Positions 56,001 to 64,000 of a stretch of DNA of 64,000 nucleotides are shown one piece after another; positions within the stretch are counted from its first letter, which is position 1; each line of letters begins with the position of its first letter. The DNA is from Melioribacteraceae bacterium. GTDB taxonomy: Bacteria > Bacteroidota > Ignavibacteria > Ignavibacteriales > Melioribacteraceae. A model generated the notes under the pieces. It was not told where the DNA came from, did not search any database, and worked only from the letters and a program-made list of their open reading frames with translations. Location of the stretch: positions 1 to 64,000 of the forward strand of contig JALNXG010000002.1 in NCBI GenBank assembly GCA_023230485.1. Direction: 5' to 3'. Made by a program: the position numbers and the translations under genes.

Positions 56001-56965
56001 CCGTCACCATAATCTAAAATAACTACTGTCCCATTTGGACCAATAATAGAACCATTAAATTGTGAAGATTCATTAACAAAATATATTAATGTTGGATAAG
56101 ACAAAACTGTTTCAGAAGTTCTAAAATTAAATTCATAAATATAAGGACTTGTACTTGCAGTTCCATAAACACCTTTCAATCTCAAATATCTATAAGGGCT
56201 TGTATTATTAGGATAAGTAGTTAATACTCCAGCAGTAGAACCACCAATAACTTTATCAAGTGATAAATCCAACCAATTAGAATCATCAATACTACCTTGA
56301 ATAATCCAATATCCATGAGTTGAAGTATTGTTTTGTAATAATTGTATCATATCAGTTTGATATAATCCGCCAAAATTAAATTTAATCCAATTATCAGTTA
56401 CATTAATTGCTTGAAAATAAATATCATTAGCAGAAGAACCGTCAACTAATTTAGAATAAGTTGTATTAGTAAACATTGAAGATGAAGAAGTTGTAACTGT
56501 AATATTAGAAGTTCTATTGCCAAAACTCATAGCATTAGTCCATTTTGTAGGACTTTCATCATAAGAATAAGAATTGTTATATTTACTACTATCTACTATG
56601 GTATCATTAAATAAGTTTTCTTCTAAAACAGGATAATCTACAATCATTGAAATTAATAAACCATCTGTATAACCACCAGAATTTTGAACAATATTTTGTT
56701 GATAAGAAGAATTCATTAAAGATAAAGATGAAGGTGGTGTTGTATCCTCAATAAAAGTACCAGTACCAGAACTTTCAATGACATCCCAATATGGAACATT
56801 ATTGCTTATGTATAGTGCTTTATTATCACTTGATTCTGGCGGTGTTAATGCATATAAAACTCCACTTACAGTATAGAATAAGGTTCCATCAGCAGGTTCT
56901 GAACCTCCTATGTATATCTTTGTTTGCCCTCTAAATTCTGGATTTACTATTAAACTTTTTATCAT
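53069..56965 (-). CDS. large tail fibre/adhesin with PKD-like repeats, 1298 aa
   Basis: N-terminus (about 1-75) resembles short tail-protein attachment modules (EPADGTLFYTVSGVLYALTPP). Three repeated blocks follow: a PKD-like domain 'G.NG....DYGDG......MTG..V...H(T/S)YS..G.Y' at about 315, 690 and 1110, each followed by a leucine-rich-like stretch ending 'PTGQGLTDK..L...GWT..I'. Between them are a discoidin-like part (VTDNWIKFNFGGLYQTDMIQLLQN) and a LamG/concanavalin-like part (FTVKFRVKRKYAYDQILLIAG...RMFMDGTKVLETEI). Carbohydrate-binding folds suggest host-surface recognition. Confidence 0.75.
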   Translation of the reverse strand: MIKSLIVNPEFRGQTKIYIGGSEPADGTLFYTVSGVLYALTPPESSDNKALYISNNVPYWDVIESSGTGTFIEDTTPPSSLSLMNSSYQQNIVQNSGGYTDGLLISMIVDYPVLEENLFNDTIVDSSKYNNSYSYDESPTKWTNAMSFGNRTSNITVTTSSSSMFTNTTYSKLVDGSSANDIYFQAINVTDNWIKFNFGGLYQTDMIQLLQNNTSTHGYWIIQGSIDDSNWLDLSLDKVIGGSTAGVLTTYPNNTSPYRYLRLKGVYGTASTSPYIYEFNFRTSETVLSYPTLIYFVNESSQFNGSIIGPNGTVVILDYGDGSFISYTMTGNSVSINHTYSSNGKYNVCMKSVTSNAITEINVSNNTITNIILASSVTSINSFIATGIKELSSSGLNRLLANLVASSVVNGILTIENNYLPTGQGLTDKTTLISAGWTISITDIYLEDVFADLEPLFYFSSNNLTGETDGYLRKWKDKNNESLNALRYGETYPVFQSSNSSFNDKSVVNFQGSQNMKISNMKFSNTPYDIFIVGKFVNNGAWQQIIGQAWNGGNCLDIHPDGRYCNRASLVRDTDSTLYAGNKMEIIEWMNTDASSASNTISKITIDNIESSSLLTTSITDNTGDVIIGANYNNGESVTNGYYGAILGFDFNLNDFQRARVIRAFDSYFNDSKHLWDGITLSLTTPSSFEIDIIGTNGAIIDVDYGDGTLTSVEMTGSIVTLTHSYSGSNCNFKLHGQYISEITSIDFKDSTVSNIIIPTDCNLVNISGTDSTLNEYQVNTLLSMLSNIGNSNGTISIYATSQPTGQGLTDKATLENDGWTITIGIVIVPDIILNFEGADASTTISDSGSNNISFTANYGAKLTTYDSAFGKSSASLYQNTWINSATTSFVSFDGVFTVKFRVKRKYAYDQILLIAGSYYDDCWSILTSGATLGVMFGSTWYGSSVSLPVNEWKEITLTRDNSNIVRMFMDGTKVLETEIAGTFPSTSNQLIIGSGYYMGYSSSEDFLIDSLVSYKGNCLYTADFATVPLHTGDPIKIVLLLDNQVYIDVIGANGTALVVDYGDGNIVNESMTGSTVTLSHTYSTVGTYTIYISGAVTSLSSIDLNGEQISLFTIPFGTILTNINVDNTLLGASKINYLLSMLVSTGTTNGTFSGLITTLPTGQGLTDKTELEAVGWTVNITGGAIIDLEYLVTDDYDSSYGGGLYTRYYGVDVPEGSVVYKSNLAFYGSYDGYITVTPSGSDYLWVIGTSILTTYESESVIEYAIISTAPNTQGVNVILNPNWDYYGYPGTKTCTPQ

Positions 56966-57132
56966 TGTGTACTCACTGTGTTTATTGTTCCATTATTTAT
57001 TACTATTAACCCATCATTCAATACAGTAGGTTTCAACTCACCATCTTTTTTAACTAATATACCATTAGTAGCAGACTTATTAGGGAAAGATATAGCCCCT
57101 ACTATTTTTGTATTCACATTTTTACTCTTCAT
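56962..57132 (-). CDS. small tail-associated protein, 56 aa
   Basis: MKSKNVNTKIVGAISFPNKS then ATNGILVKKDGELKPTVLNDGLIVINNGTINTVSTQ: beta-strand repeats with no helix. ATGA overlap with the adhesin gene and AGGAGTATTC upstream. Likely a small structural or capping protein of the tail. Confidence 0.55.
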   Translation of the reverse strand: MKSKNVNTKIVGAISFPNKSATNGILVKKDGELKPTVLNDGLIVINNGTINTVSTQ

Positions 57133-57146
57133 GAATACTCCTATTG

Positions 57147-59402
57147 TTAAGCACTAACCAATTCATGTAACGGGTCTAATAAAAATTTACATCCAGCAGC
57201 ACCGTACCAATTAAATTCAAATTCAACAGATAATGGATTAGTGGTAGGACAATCAATATAAGTATCAATTCTCCACATTGTTAATCCAGTTTCATTATTC
57301 CATTCCGAAGTAGCATCCGTTTTATAAACACCACAAGTATTAGAATAATAATCGTTATAAAAATCACCATCGACATCTTGTGGAACTCTTACTTTGATTT
57401 TAAATCTAGTGCCAATGTAATTATTAACTGTACCTTGTGCAGTTAAATTAGCATAGCCTTTAGCGGCAACGTAGTAAGACAATCTATATCTTCCAGGGGT
57501 TTCAACCGTTATTTGTGGTCCAAGTAAAGGACTTCTTCCTAAAATCATAGGAGTTACATTATCTCTATATTGATTAATAAACATTATAGAAGCAGGTGAA
57601 CCACCAGTTCTGTAAATATTTGAAGAACGAGCATATTGATTATATGAATCTGCCATAAAATAATTTATATTTCCAGAATACTCCATAGCAGATTTACAAA
57701 TTTGTAAATAATCAAAATTAGAATAACTTTCATTGGCAGATGTTTTATTATCACCAAGTAAATATGTATTACAATGGTCAACAATTATAGTTGTACCATA
57801 ACCTGTTCCCCAAATACAACCAGTTGAACCATCATAGGGATAAGAAACATTATTAACATTAGCTGTTACTGTATCAATATGAATAGTACATCCATTATCA
57901 TAGCGAATGAAATTACTTGGTCTCCACGAAGAAATAGTATCTACGTCAGCTCTAGTTAAATTTCCAAAATGAACTTGACCTTTAAAACTAGCATTAGTAA
58001 CTTGTGCTCCACCAATAAATGCAGCTTTACCTCTTTCGTTATTTACGATTATATTATCAACCGTAATTGGACAAGCACCATGATAATGACCACCAATATC
58101 AGAATTATTACAGTCGAGATAAAATACATTATAATAACTTGGAGTAGCATCGTTATTATTATAATTTGCTGTGCCGTATGCTACAGCAGGGTCTTCTCCC
58201 ATTTGAATAGTAATGTTTTTAAGTTTTCTTATTGCTCCAGCAACATATCCTACAGTTCCATAAACATTCAATCTAAATGGCATTCCATTTTGATTCATGT
58301 AATACCAAACTTTGTTTAAATCTAAATCAATGTCTTGAATATCACAATAACGAATCCAACAATCGAAACTGAGTAAACCATTATAGATAAACAAATTATT
58401 ACCAGTTCTATTTGGCGTACCAAGAACACGAGGCATATCAATATTTATATTTTTAAGCGTTAAATAATCAATTGTTTGATTTACAAAAGCAATTGAAAAT
58501 GGGATATGATTACAACTTGTAGCTGTTCCATTAACAATAATATGTTCGGTATAATTGATTACATTACAACTTAATAATTTATGTTCATTAGCATCATTTA
58601 AATAAAATACGCCAATATCGTCACATCCAGTAACTTTATTAACTACTGTATTAACAAGATTAAACTTCCATAAAGCTTGAAACCAAAAACCATAACCACC
58701 TGTAGAACTACCTGCTCCATAATTTATCAAATTATTTTCAAATGATGCTTGAGCACAATCTCTAACTTTCAGATATTGAAATAATCCGTCATTAGCAATT
58801 TGGGTTGAAAATACAGTTGCATTATTATCATTTAATCTACCAAGAGAATCTGTACCATCGTTATCTACATCTTCACCATATCTACCGAACGAACATTCAC
58901 CAGTATAAACTTCTGTATGAATATTTGAATAAGTTCCTGAACCGTTATTATTGGTAATATTTACTATATAATTAGTTGTTGCGGAAGTACCAGCAGTACG
59001 TTGAACTTTTAATCCAGACCATGCGAATGAATAACAAGAACTTAAATTAATATTATTTCCACCAGAAGTAAAATAAGCCCATAATGCAGCATCATTTCCC
59101 CATGCAGATATAACCTCAGTTGGAACTATATCATAAAATTTATCTTTTTTACCAAAAGGAGATTGTAAAGCAGCCCTTGGACAACCAATAATCATAAATG
59201 AGGTTGCAGCTGAAGAAATAGAAGGAATTACTTTTGCTGCATTATAAGCAGTTCTTCTTAAAATCCAAGCATCACCAGTTGAGATTGTTGTAGGATATAC
59301 GTTTCTTGGAGTTGCTGGTGATACACCATTTCCATCTGAACCTGCACTTATATCTACATAAATTGCTGTGTAAGTGTTTCCACCATATTGAAATGTTGAC
59401 AT
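57147..59402 (-). CDS. tail spike with predicted parallel beta-helix, 751 aa
   Basis: The start FQYGGNTYTAIYVDISAGSDGNGVSPATPRNVYP is the typical opening of right-handed beta-helix spike proteins (pectate-lyase-like, 'YVD...GSD.NG.SPATP'). The body is a regular series of short strands with Asn/Gly turns, e.g. NLVNTVVNKVTGCDDIGVFYLNDANEHKLLSCNVI and GLKVQRTAGTSATTNYIVNI. The last about 130 residues form a separate beta domain (GYANLTAQGTVNNYIGTRFKIKVRV...FEFNWYGAAGCKFLLDPLHE). Receptor binding or polysaccharide depolymerase; active-site residues not identifiable. Confidence 0.7.
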   Translation of the reverse strand: MSTFQYGGNTYTAIYVDISAGSDGNGVSPATPRNVYPTTISTGDAWILRRTAYNAAKVIPSISSAATSFMIIGCPRAALQSPFGKKDKFYDIVPTEVISAWGNDAALWAYFTSGGNNINLSSCYSFAWSGLKVQRTAGTSATTNYIVNITNNNGSGTYSNIHTEVYTGECSFGRYGEDVDNDGTDSLGRLNDNNATVFSTQIANDGLFQYLKVRDCAQASFENNLINYGAGSSTGGYGFWFQALWKFNLVNTVVNKVTGCDDIGVFYLNDANEHKLLSCNVINYTEHIIVNGTATSCNHIPFSIAFVNQTIDYLTLKNINIDMPRVLGTPNRTGNNLFIYNGLLSFDCWIRYCDIQDIDLDLNKVWYYMNQNGMPFRLNVYGTVGYVAGAIRKLKNITIQMGEDPAVAYGTANYNNNDATPSYYNVFYLDCNNSDIGGHYHGACPITVDNIIVNNERGKAAFIGGAQVTNASFKGQVHFGNLTRADVDTISSWRPSNFIRYDNGCTIHIDTVTANVNNVSYPYDGSTGCIWGTGYGTTIIVDHCNTYLLGDNKTSANESYSNFDYLQICKSAMEYSGNINYFMADSYNQYARSSNIYRTGGSPASIMFINQYRDNVTPMILGRSPLLGPQITVETPGRYRLSYYVAAKGYANLTAQGTVNNYIGTRFKIKVRVPQDVDGDFYNDYYSNTCGVYKTDATSEWNNETGLTMWRIDTYIDCPTTNPLSVEFEFNWYGAAGCKFLLDPLHELVSA

Positions 59403-59414
59403 GTTTTATCTCCT

Positions 59415-59990
59415 CTATTTTCTTATTTTAAAATTAAATGTTAATCCACTGCATCCTGAAAAGTCAAAATTTATATTATTAGCATCAATTATTTCAAATG
59501 GAATACTACCACATGAGTCATACAGTCCAGTTACACTATTTAAAACACTAACAACAACCGAAGGGTTTAATTCGTCCAGAGAATGTTTAACGGAAAGAAT
59601 ATTACTTGTCCATTTACATCTATAATCTGAAAGACCCTCATCATAACCAGCATCTGTTCCATAAATAATTTCAGGAACTGAATAATTAGAAGCTTCACCA
59701 GAGCCAAAAGAATAAATTATAGCCCAAGAACTTTCTCCTCTTTTATATAATTCACCAGTGTCAATATTTATGTGATGGTCTCCGTTTTTACCACCACTAG
59801 GAGCTGCGTTACTTGATGTAACAATCGCTATTTCACCAGTAATATCAACCAACTCATAAGTCTCTGTTGTAGAGTTATATCTTAACGTTTGCCCATTAGA
59901 CGGAACTGTATCTGTTATTACAACCCCTCTTAATTTTATGGCATCAATCGGTCTAGTTGCCGGATGTATGGTCGATAAGTTTATAGTCAT
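59415..59990 (-). CDS. tail fibre-associated protein, 191 aa
   Basis: N-terminal TINLSTIHPATRPIDAIKLRGVVITDTVPSNGQTLRYNSTTETYEL is a common collar or trimerisation segment of phage fibre proteins ('LRG..I....P..GQ.L.YN....WE'). Middle 'GDHHINIDTGELYKRGESSWAII' matches another recurrent fibre motif. C-terminal about 60 residues beta-rich. SD AAGGAGATTTT. Confidence 0.65.
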   Translation of the reverse strand: MTINLSTIHPATRPIDAIKLRGVVITDTVPSNGQTLRYNSTTETYELVDITGEIAIVTSSNAAPSGGKNGDHHINIDTGELYKRGESSWAIIYSFGSGEASNYSVPEIIYGTDAGYDEGLSDYRCKWTSNILSVKHSLDELNPSVVVSVLNSVTGLYDSCGSIPFEIIDANNINFDFSGCSGLTFNFKIRK

Positions 59991-60066
59991 TAAAATCTCC
60001 TTATTATGTATATTATATTAATTAAGCCCTATTTTAAACACTTGTCTATTTTATAAAAGGTCAACG

Positions 60067-63000
60067 TTATGTTGTAACCGATGGTGCTGGGTTTACTCCA
60101 GAACCAATAGTCATAACACTCGGATTGTCAAAGCCATCATCCATTGACCAGAAATAATAAACAGTCCCTGGTGTATATATGTTAGAGTCATTGCTTATAA
60201 CATAAGAATCAGTTGATGGATAATCCATCATAGTCTTTATATAATATCCACTTGTTTCATGTTTTATTATTCCATTTAGTTGATAATATCTTCCATTAAT
60301 TGCTGTCGTTCCAGCTCCAGATACAGTACAAATAAGAACACCAAGTGGAGAATCTTCCTCTACTCCTATAATCCAATTAGCTATAACAATAGAACCATCT
60401 GGACTATAAAGAGAAATTACATCAATACCAGAATCTACTAATACTGGAAGTGTTTTACCAACCCATTTAAAAGAATTACTCCATGAAATATAATTTCCTG
60501 CGCTGTGTGTTATTAACATTCCTCCTTGACCAGCTTGAAAGCTACCTGGAGCTAAGGTTAAATTAGAGGTTGGGCTTATTATATTTCGTTTACCAGCTAA
60601 TACTGTCTGATTGCCAGATACATTCATTGTGTTTACCGGATAGTCATATAACCAGGTTGGCACTGAGTTTATCATTTTTAAAGATTGTCCCTCTATTCCC
60701 TTTGCTAATCTCGCAGGTTCTCCATTAGCTCCACCATAAATAATATCTCCGACCGCAGTCATCGGATTTGTGATTCCGGTATTTAGTGATGGTTTATTTG
60801 TTAAATCGTTATAATTTCCACTAAATAACGTTGGTTTATTTGTAAGGTCTGCATAATTTCCACTAAAAGAAGAGACAATTGGCTTATTTGTTAAATCGTT
60901 ATAATTCCCACTAAATAACGTTGGTTTGTTCATGATGTCATTATATGAAATAGTAGTGATAAAACCAATGTCATTAGTGTAACTAGATAGATTTTTAGAT
61001 ATATTATCAAGAGATGACTGCAATGCGAAAATAGAAAGGTCTGGTTTATTAGTTAAGTCTAGATATGAAAAAGCACCTTGACTTTCGTCTATTATAAAAT
61101 TCAAGTCTTCAACCCCTAAGTCTAGAGTTATAATCCATCCTATAGTCCCACCAGCATATACTAAAATGAAAGTATCTAGCGAGTCTATGTTTATTATTTG
61201 AGACTCTCCTTCTATGTTTTTACCATTTCCGTATATGTATAACTCGTGTGATAAATTAAGTGCCTTGATAGCCACTCTGTCTCTTATGTTTGGATTTTGT
61301 GGCATATTTAAGAGAACAGCATTGTTTGTTGTATTTGCCCTATATCCATGATTATCTACCATTGTTAACTCTGAGGTAGAAACTTCCTCCCATGTTATTT
61401 TCGTATTTGGAATAACATCTATGGAAATAACACCGTCTGTTATTATCGGGTATCTTCCATCATGGTCGTGAGTAATAGTAGAATATACCCCGTCGTGAGT
61501 ATGACCCATTACAGAATATACTCCGGCATGATTATGAGAAACAAGAGAATACTCAGAAAGGTCTGGTTTATTGGTTAAATCGTTATAGTTACCTTCAAAA
61601 TATCCAGATGGTAAAATTGGAGTATTTGATAAGTCATTATAATTTCCACTGAACAATGTTGGAATATTTATTAAATCATTATAATTTCCTGAAAATAAAT
61701 TAGGAATATTCAATAAATCTAAATAGTTACCAGAAAACAATGATGGGAGATTGGCTAAATCTGAATATTCCCCACTAAAATAAGAAGATGGCAGAGACGG
61801 AGCATCTATAAGGTCTGAATAATTTCCACTAAATAATACTGGCTTATTTACTATATCCTCATACGAAACAACAGTAATATATCCTACATCATTTAAAAAA
61901 CTAGAAATTCCAGATGGGATTATCTGAATATCCTCATTTCTTGCATATATAGATAAATCTGGTTTATTAATCAAATCAGTATAGTCTCCACTGAATCCAC
62001 TTGGGATTATAGGTTTATCTGTTAAATCATTATAACTCACGCTTAACCCAGATGGAAGTATTGGAATTTCAGTCTTCAATGCGTACTGAGAAAGGTCTGG
62101 TTTGTCTTCTAATTCATTATATGACGTTATAAAAATTCCAGACGGAAATAATGGCTTATTGATTAGGTCTTCATAGTCACCGCTAAAATAATTACTTGGA
62201 AGTGTAGGTTTATCTGTCAAGTCAATATATGAGCCAGAAAACAAAGTTGGTTTATCAACTAAGTCGGTATATGAACCGCTAAATCCAGATGGAACAACTG
62301 GAATCTCTGTCTTTAAGGCATATCCAGAAAGGTCTAATTGGTCTTCTAGTTGATTATAAGATGTTATAAACACACCAGAGGGGATAATCGGTTTTTCTAA
62401 AAGGTCATTATAACTACCTGAAAAAGTAGACTTTCCATTCCAGCTTTCTCTTTCCTGTATGGTTATATGTATATTGCTATCTTCTGCGTGTGATATTGAA
62501 TTGCCAATAGCAATAGATTGTTCTTGTGTAATTCCTTGACCAATAATTACTAACGAATCAAGAAAGTCCTGCTCGGTTCCTGCGTTTCCATTTCTTAACC
62601 ATACATCATAAGCAGATGCTCCGTCACTTAATTCTATAGCGGAACCATATGTCTCACCGCTGTCTACTGACATTCTTATAAATCTGGTTCCACTTAATAC
62701 ATCGTCGCTCCACGTTTCTCCGTCCATAGAATACTGAACCATATATCTTTTAACATCTATAACCGGAGCTGGTTCTAAGGTCTCGTCATAAGGGTTATTT
62801 TTTATGTTTAAATATCCATTGAAAATTATAGTATCACTAACACTATCCCATAATAATGCTCCAAATACTTTTGAAGAGCTACTTCTCACAGTTGAAAAAA
62901 CAGTTTCTAAAACATCACTTCTCAATATCAAATTACCAACAACAACATCTCCTGATAAACTAAATCCTGTAGCTATTATTGCTTGAACTTTTGTTTTAGT

Positions 63001-63144
63001 GAATAATGATAATACTAAATTAGAAGGGTTAACATCTGAAATATTATTTATTTCTAAATCTATAATTTCTTTATAAGATGGCATTCCTACATATCTAAAA
63101 GTTTTTGTTGTTCTATTTACATTTATTACTAATTTGTTATTCAT
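60067..63144 (-). CDS. long tail fibre with NKP repeats, 1025 aa
   Basis: Residues 1-130 form an upper-baseplate-like module (TFRYVGMPSYKEIIDLEINNISDVNPSNLVLSLF, as in BppU/phage fibre N-termini), followed by 'YMVQYSMDGETWSDD...RFIRMSVDSGETYG' and 'DVWLRNGNAGTEQDFLDSL'. Residues about 240-570 and 700-800 consist of some two dozen copies of 'FSGNYNDLTNKP(T/S)L', the shaft repeat common in phage fibres. The last 200 residues are a globular tip (GNQTVLAGKRNIISPTSNLTLAPG). Host attachment is the expected role. Confidence 0.8.
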   Translation of the reverse strand: MNNKLVINVNRTTKTFRYVGMPSYKEIIDLEINNISDVNPSNLVLSLFTKTKVQAIIATGFSLSGDVVVGNLILRSDVLETVFSTVRSSSSKVFGALLWDSVSDTIIFNGYLNIKNNPYDETLEPAPVIDVKRYMVQYSMDGETWSDDVLSGTRFIRMSVDSGETYGSAIELSDGASAYDVWLRNGNAGTEQDFLDSLVIIGQGITQEQSIAIGNSISHAEDSNIHITIQERESWNGKSTFSGSYNDLLEKPIIPSGVFITSYNQLEDQLDLSGYALKTEIPVVPSGFSGSYTDLVDKPTLFSGSYIDLTDKPTLPSNYFSGDYEDLINKPLFPSGIFITSYNELEDKPDLSQYALKTEIPILPSGLSVSYNDLTDKPIIPSGFSGDYTDLINKPDLSIYARNEDIQIIPSGISSFLNDVGYITVVSYEDIVNKPVLFSGNYSDLIDAPSLPSSYFSGEYSDLANLPSLFSGNYLDLLNIPNLFSGNYNDLINIPTLFSGNYNDLSNTPILPSGYFEGNYNDLTNKPDLSEYSLVSHNHAGVYSVMGHTHDGVYSTITHDHDGRYPIITDGVISIDVIPNTKITWEEVSTSELTMVDNHGYRANTTNNAVLLNMPQNPNIRDRVAIKALNLSHELYIYGNGKNIEGESQIINIDSLDTFILVYAGGTIGWIITLDLGVEDLNFIIDESQGAFSYLDLTNKPDLSIFALQSSLDNISKNLSSYTNDIGFITTISYNDIMNKPTLFSGNYNDLTNKPIVSSFSGNYADLTNKPTLFSGNYNDLTNKPSLNTGITNPMTAVGDIIYGGANGEPARLAKGIEGQSLKMINSVPTWLYDYPVNTMNVSGNQTVLAGKRNIISPTSNLTLAPGSFQAGQGGMLITHSAGNYISWSNSFKWVGKTLPVLVDSGIDVISLYSPDGSIVIANWIIGVEEDSPLGVLICTVSGAGTTAINGRYYQLNGIIKHETSGYYIKTMMDYPSTDSYVISNDSNIYTPGTVYYFWSMDDGFDNPSVMTIGSGVNPAPSVTT

Positions 63145-63206
63145 TAATCCCTCCGGTTCTTCCTTATAATAGTATTAAAATATGTAAAAAAACACCTGTA
63201 AAATAA

Positions 63207-63232
63207 AAAAGCCTCATTAAGAGGCTTTTAAT
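63207..63232 (-). terminator. rho-independent terminator after the Rad52-like gene
   Basis: AAAAGCCTC (63207-63215) with GAGGCTTTT (63221-63229), 5-base loop; minus-strand T-run follows. The stem is symmetric and could act in both directions. It separates the recombination gene from the tail operon. Confidence 0.85.
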
Positions 63233-63255
63233 AATTATTTAATATTTTTATCTAT

Positions 63256-63975
63256 TTATTGTTTATCTTTATTTGCAAACTCTTGCCAAAATTTATGTCT
63301 TTGTATTAAAAATTTAGCAGCTTCTGAAGATGTCAAACTTTCAAACTTATCAACCAATAAATATTTTTTTACTTCTTCTTCATCAAAACCATGTTCTTGA
63401 ATTATTTTTTTAATACCTTCAATTTGTACAGCAGAAATAGGGTCTGATTTTTCACCATCTTTGGTAGTTTCAGAGACCTCTACTATTGGCAACTTAATAT
63501 TATCAAGTTCATTATCTTGGTCATATAAATAGAGACCAACACCTAAAAGTGTAGCACATTTCTTTAATGCATCAGTAGTAGCTATTTTAAGGTCGTCTCC
63601 AAGACAAACTACTCTCCCATTATTATATGTGTTGATGGAAACCCCACCCCATTGCTGTTTTTCAATCCATTCACTTTTCTGCTCTCCTGGTTCACTTGGA
63701 ACTTTTAACATCCCACATACAGCAACTTGCTTTTGAGAAAAATCTACTATCCTATCAATTATATTAAAACTCCAATTAGTTCCATATACTTCATTAAGTC
63801 TCGCTATAATGTGAGAACCAGGAACATATTCTATTTCTTTTACTTCCTCTCCTCTCATTATCATTCTTTTTTTAACAAGTTCACTAGGAAATTCTTTTTT
63901 TAAGACTTCTATATCACTATATTTTTCTTCAACCTGTGCTGTTTCTTCAACTACTTCTTCTTCTTTTTTATCCAT
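63256..63975 (-). CDS. Rad52/Rad22-like single-strand annealing protein
   Basis: 239 residues. VPGSHIIARLNEVYGTNWSFNIIDRIVD, VAVCGMLKV, WGGVSI, and LGDDLKIATTDALKKCATLLGVGLYLYD match the Rad52 DNA-binding fold ('Y......V...LN...G...W', 'GD..K.A.TDALKRA...LG'). The first 25 residues are acidic and disordered, residues 180-239 helical. Predicted to anneal complementary single strands during phage recombination. SD TAGGAGTAG. A phage of this size usually pairs it with an exonuclease and SSB outside this window. Confidence 0.85.
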   Translation of the reverse strand: MDKKEEEVVEETAQVEEKYSDIEVLKKEFPSELVKKRMIMRGEEVKEIEYVPGSHIIARLNEVYGTNWSFNIIDRIVDFSQKQVAVCGMLKVPSEPGEQKSEWIEKQQWGGVSINTYNNGRVVCLGDDLKIATTDALKKCATLLGVGLYLYDQDNELDNIKLPIVEVSETTKDGEKSDPISAVQIEGIKKIIQEHGFDEEEVKKYLLVDKFESLTSSEAAKFLIQRHKFWQEFANKDKQ

Positions 63976-64000
63976 TTTCTACTCCTATAAATATTCGTTT

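Noticed and set aside
1..64000. General reassignment of TAG or TGA as sense codons
   Set aside because: Several intact genes end in TAG directly before a ribosome-binding site, and many end in TGA within ATGA overlaps; no conserved gene here contains several in-frame TAG codons.

Overview
The window is a stretch of a low-G+C, gene-dense double-stranded DNA phage genome (or a very recent prophage). Evidence: tail-fibre genes, a phage-type Rad52 annealing protein, a class II ribonucleotide reductase, solitary DNA methyltransferases, RtcB and a second RNA ligase, tRNA genes, inteins, a homing endonuclease, and long runs of tiny overlapping genes joined by ATGA or TAATG. No rRNA or host metabolic gene is seen. 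The host is uncertain. The C-terminal fragment at the left edge carries an H-x9-D(G/S) signature that is common in Planctomycetes/Verrucomicrobia/Lentisphaerae pilin-like proteins, which hints at a PVC-group host.

Layout. 1-6.5 kb: small membrane and zinc-ribbon genes, one DGQHRL-type gene, one ordinary tRNA-Met(CAT), and three tRNA-like loci (850-942, 2095-2195, 6417-6505) whose 3' half precedes the 5' half, as in circularly permuted tRNA genes. 6.8-9.0 kb: a tandem array of small cysteine-tail proteins. 9.2-12.8 kb: a ubiquitin-like conjugation cassette resembling PRTRC systems: a two-domain Ubl protein ending in glycine, an E2-like PRTRC-B protein, a small unknown, a JAMM/JAB isopeptidase and a ThiF/E1. 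12.7-17.9 kb: an overlapping operon with a retron-type reverse transcriptase (NAxxH, YADD and VTG all present), an HExxH protein and a RuvB-like AAA+ ATPase, followed by a structured non-coding element closed by a 13-bp inverted repeat, a good candidate for the retron msr-msd RNA. 18.2-19.0 kb: a tRNA lacking its anticodon arm, a complete tRNA with anticodon CTA (amber), and about 550 bases of strongly folded non-coding sequence. 19-42 kb: many small genes, including an expanded family of about 150-residue proteins, a nucleotidyltransferase, a DEDD exonuclease, C5 and N6-adenine methyltransferases, an RNA ligase, a Gp37/Gp68 protein and an intein-containing RtcB. A strong terminator at 42.2 kb ends the rightward block.

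42.3-64 kb is transcribed leftward: nucleotide-metabolism genes (HD hydrolase, DUF5664), a metallophosphoesterase, nrdJ broken in two by a split intein with a Vsr-like homing endonuclease between the halves, a radical-SAM gene, a DUF6765 protein, a lipoprotein, a tail-fibre/adhesin cluster and a Rad52-like gene.

Working together: RtcB, the second RNA ligase and the nucleotidyltransferase form a plausible RNA end-processing set, and the permuted tRNAs would need just such ligation. The Ubl cassette and the retron operon are adjacent and co-directional and look like phage-borne conflict or counter-defence modules. These functional links are inference; the individual family assignments rest on visible motifs.
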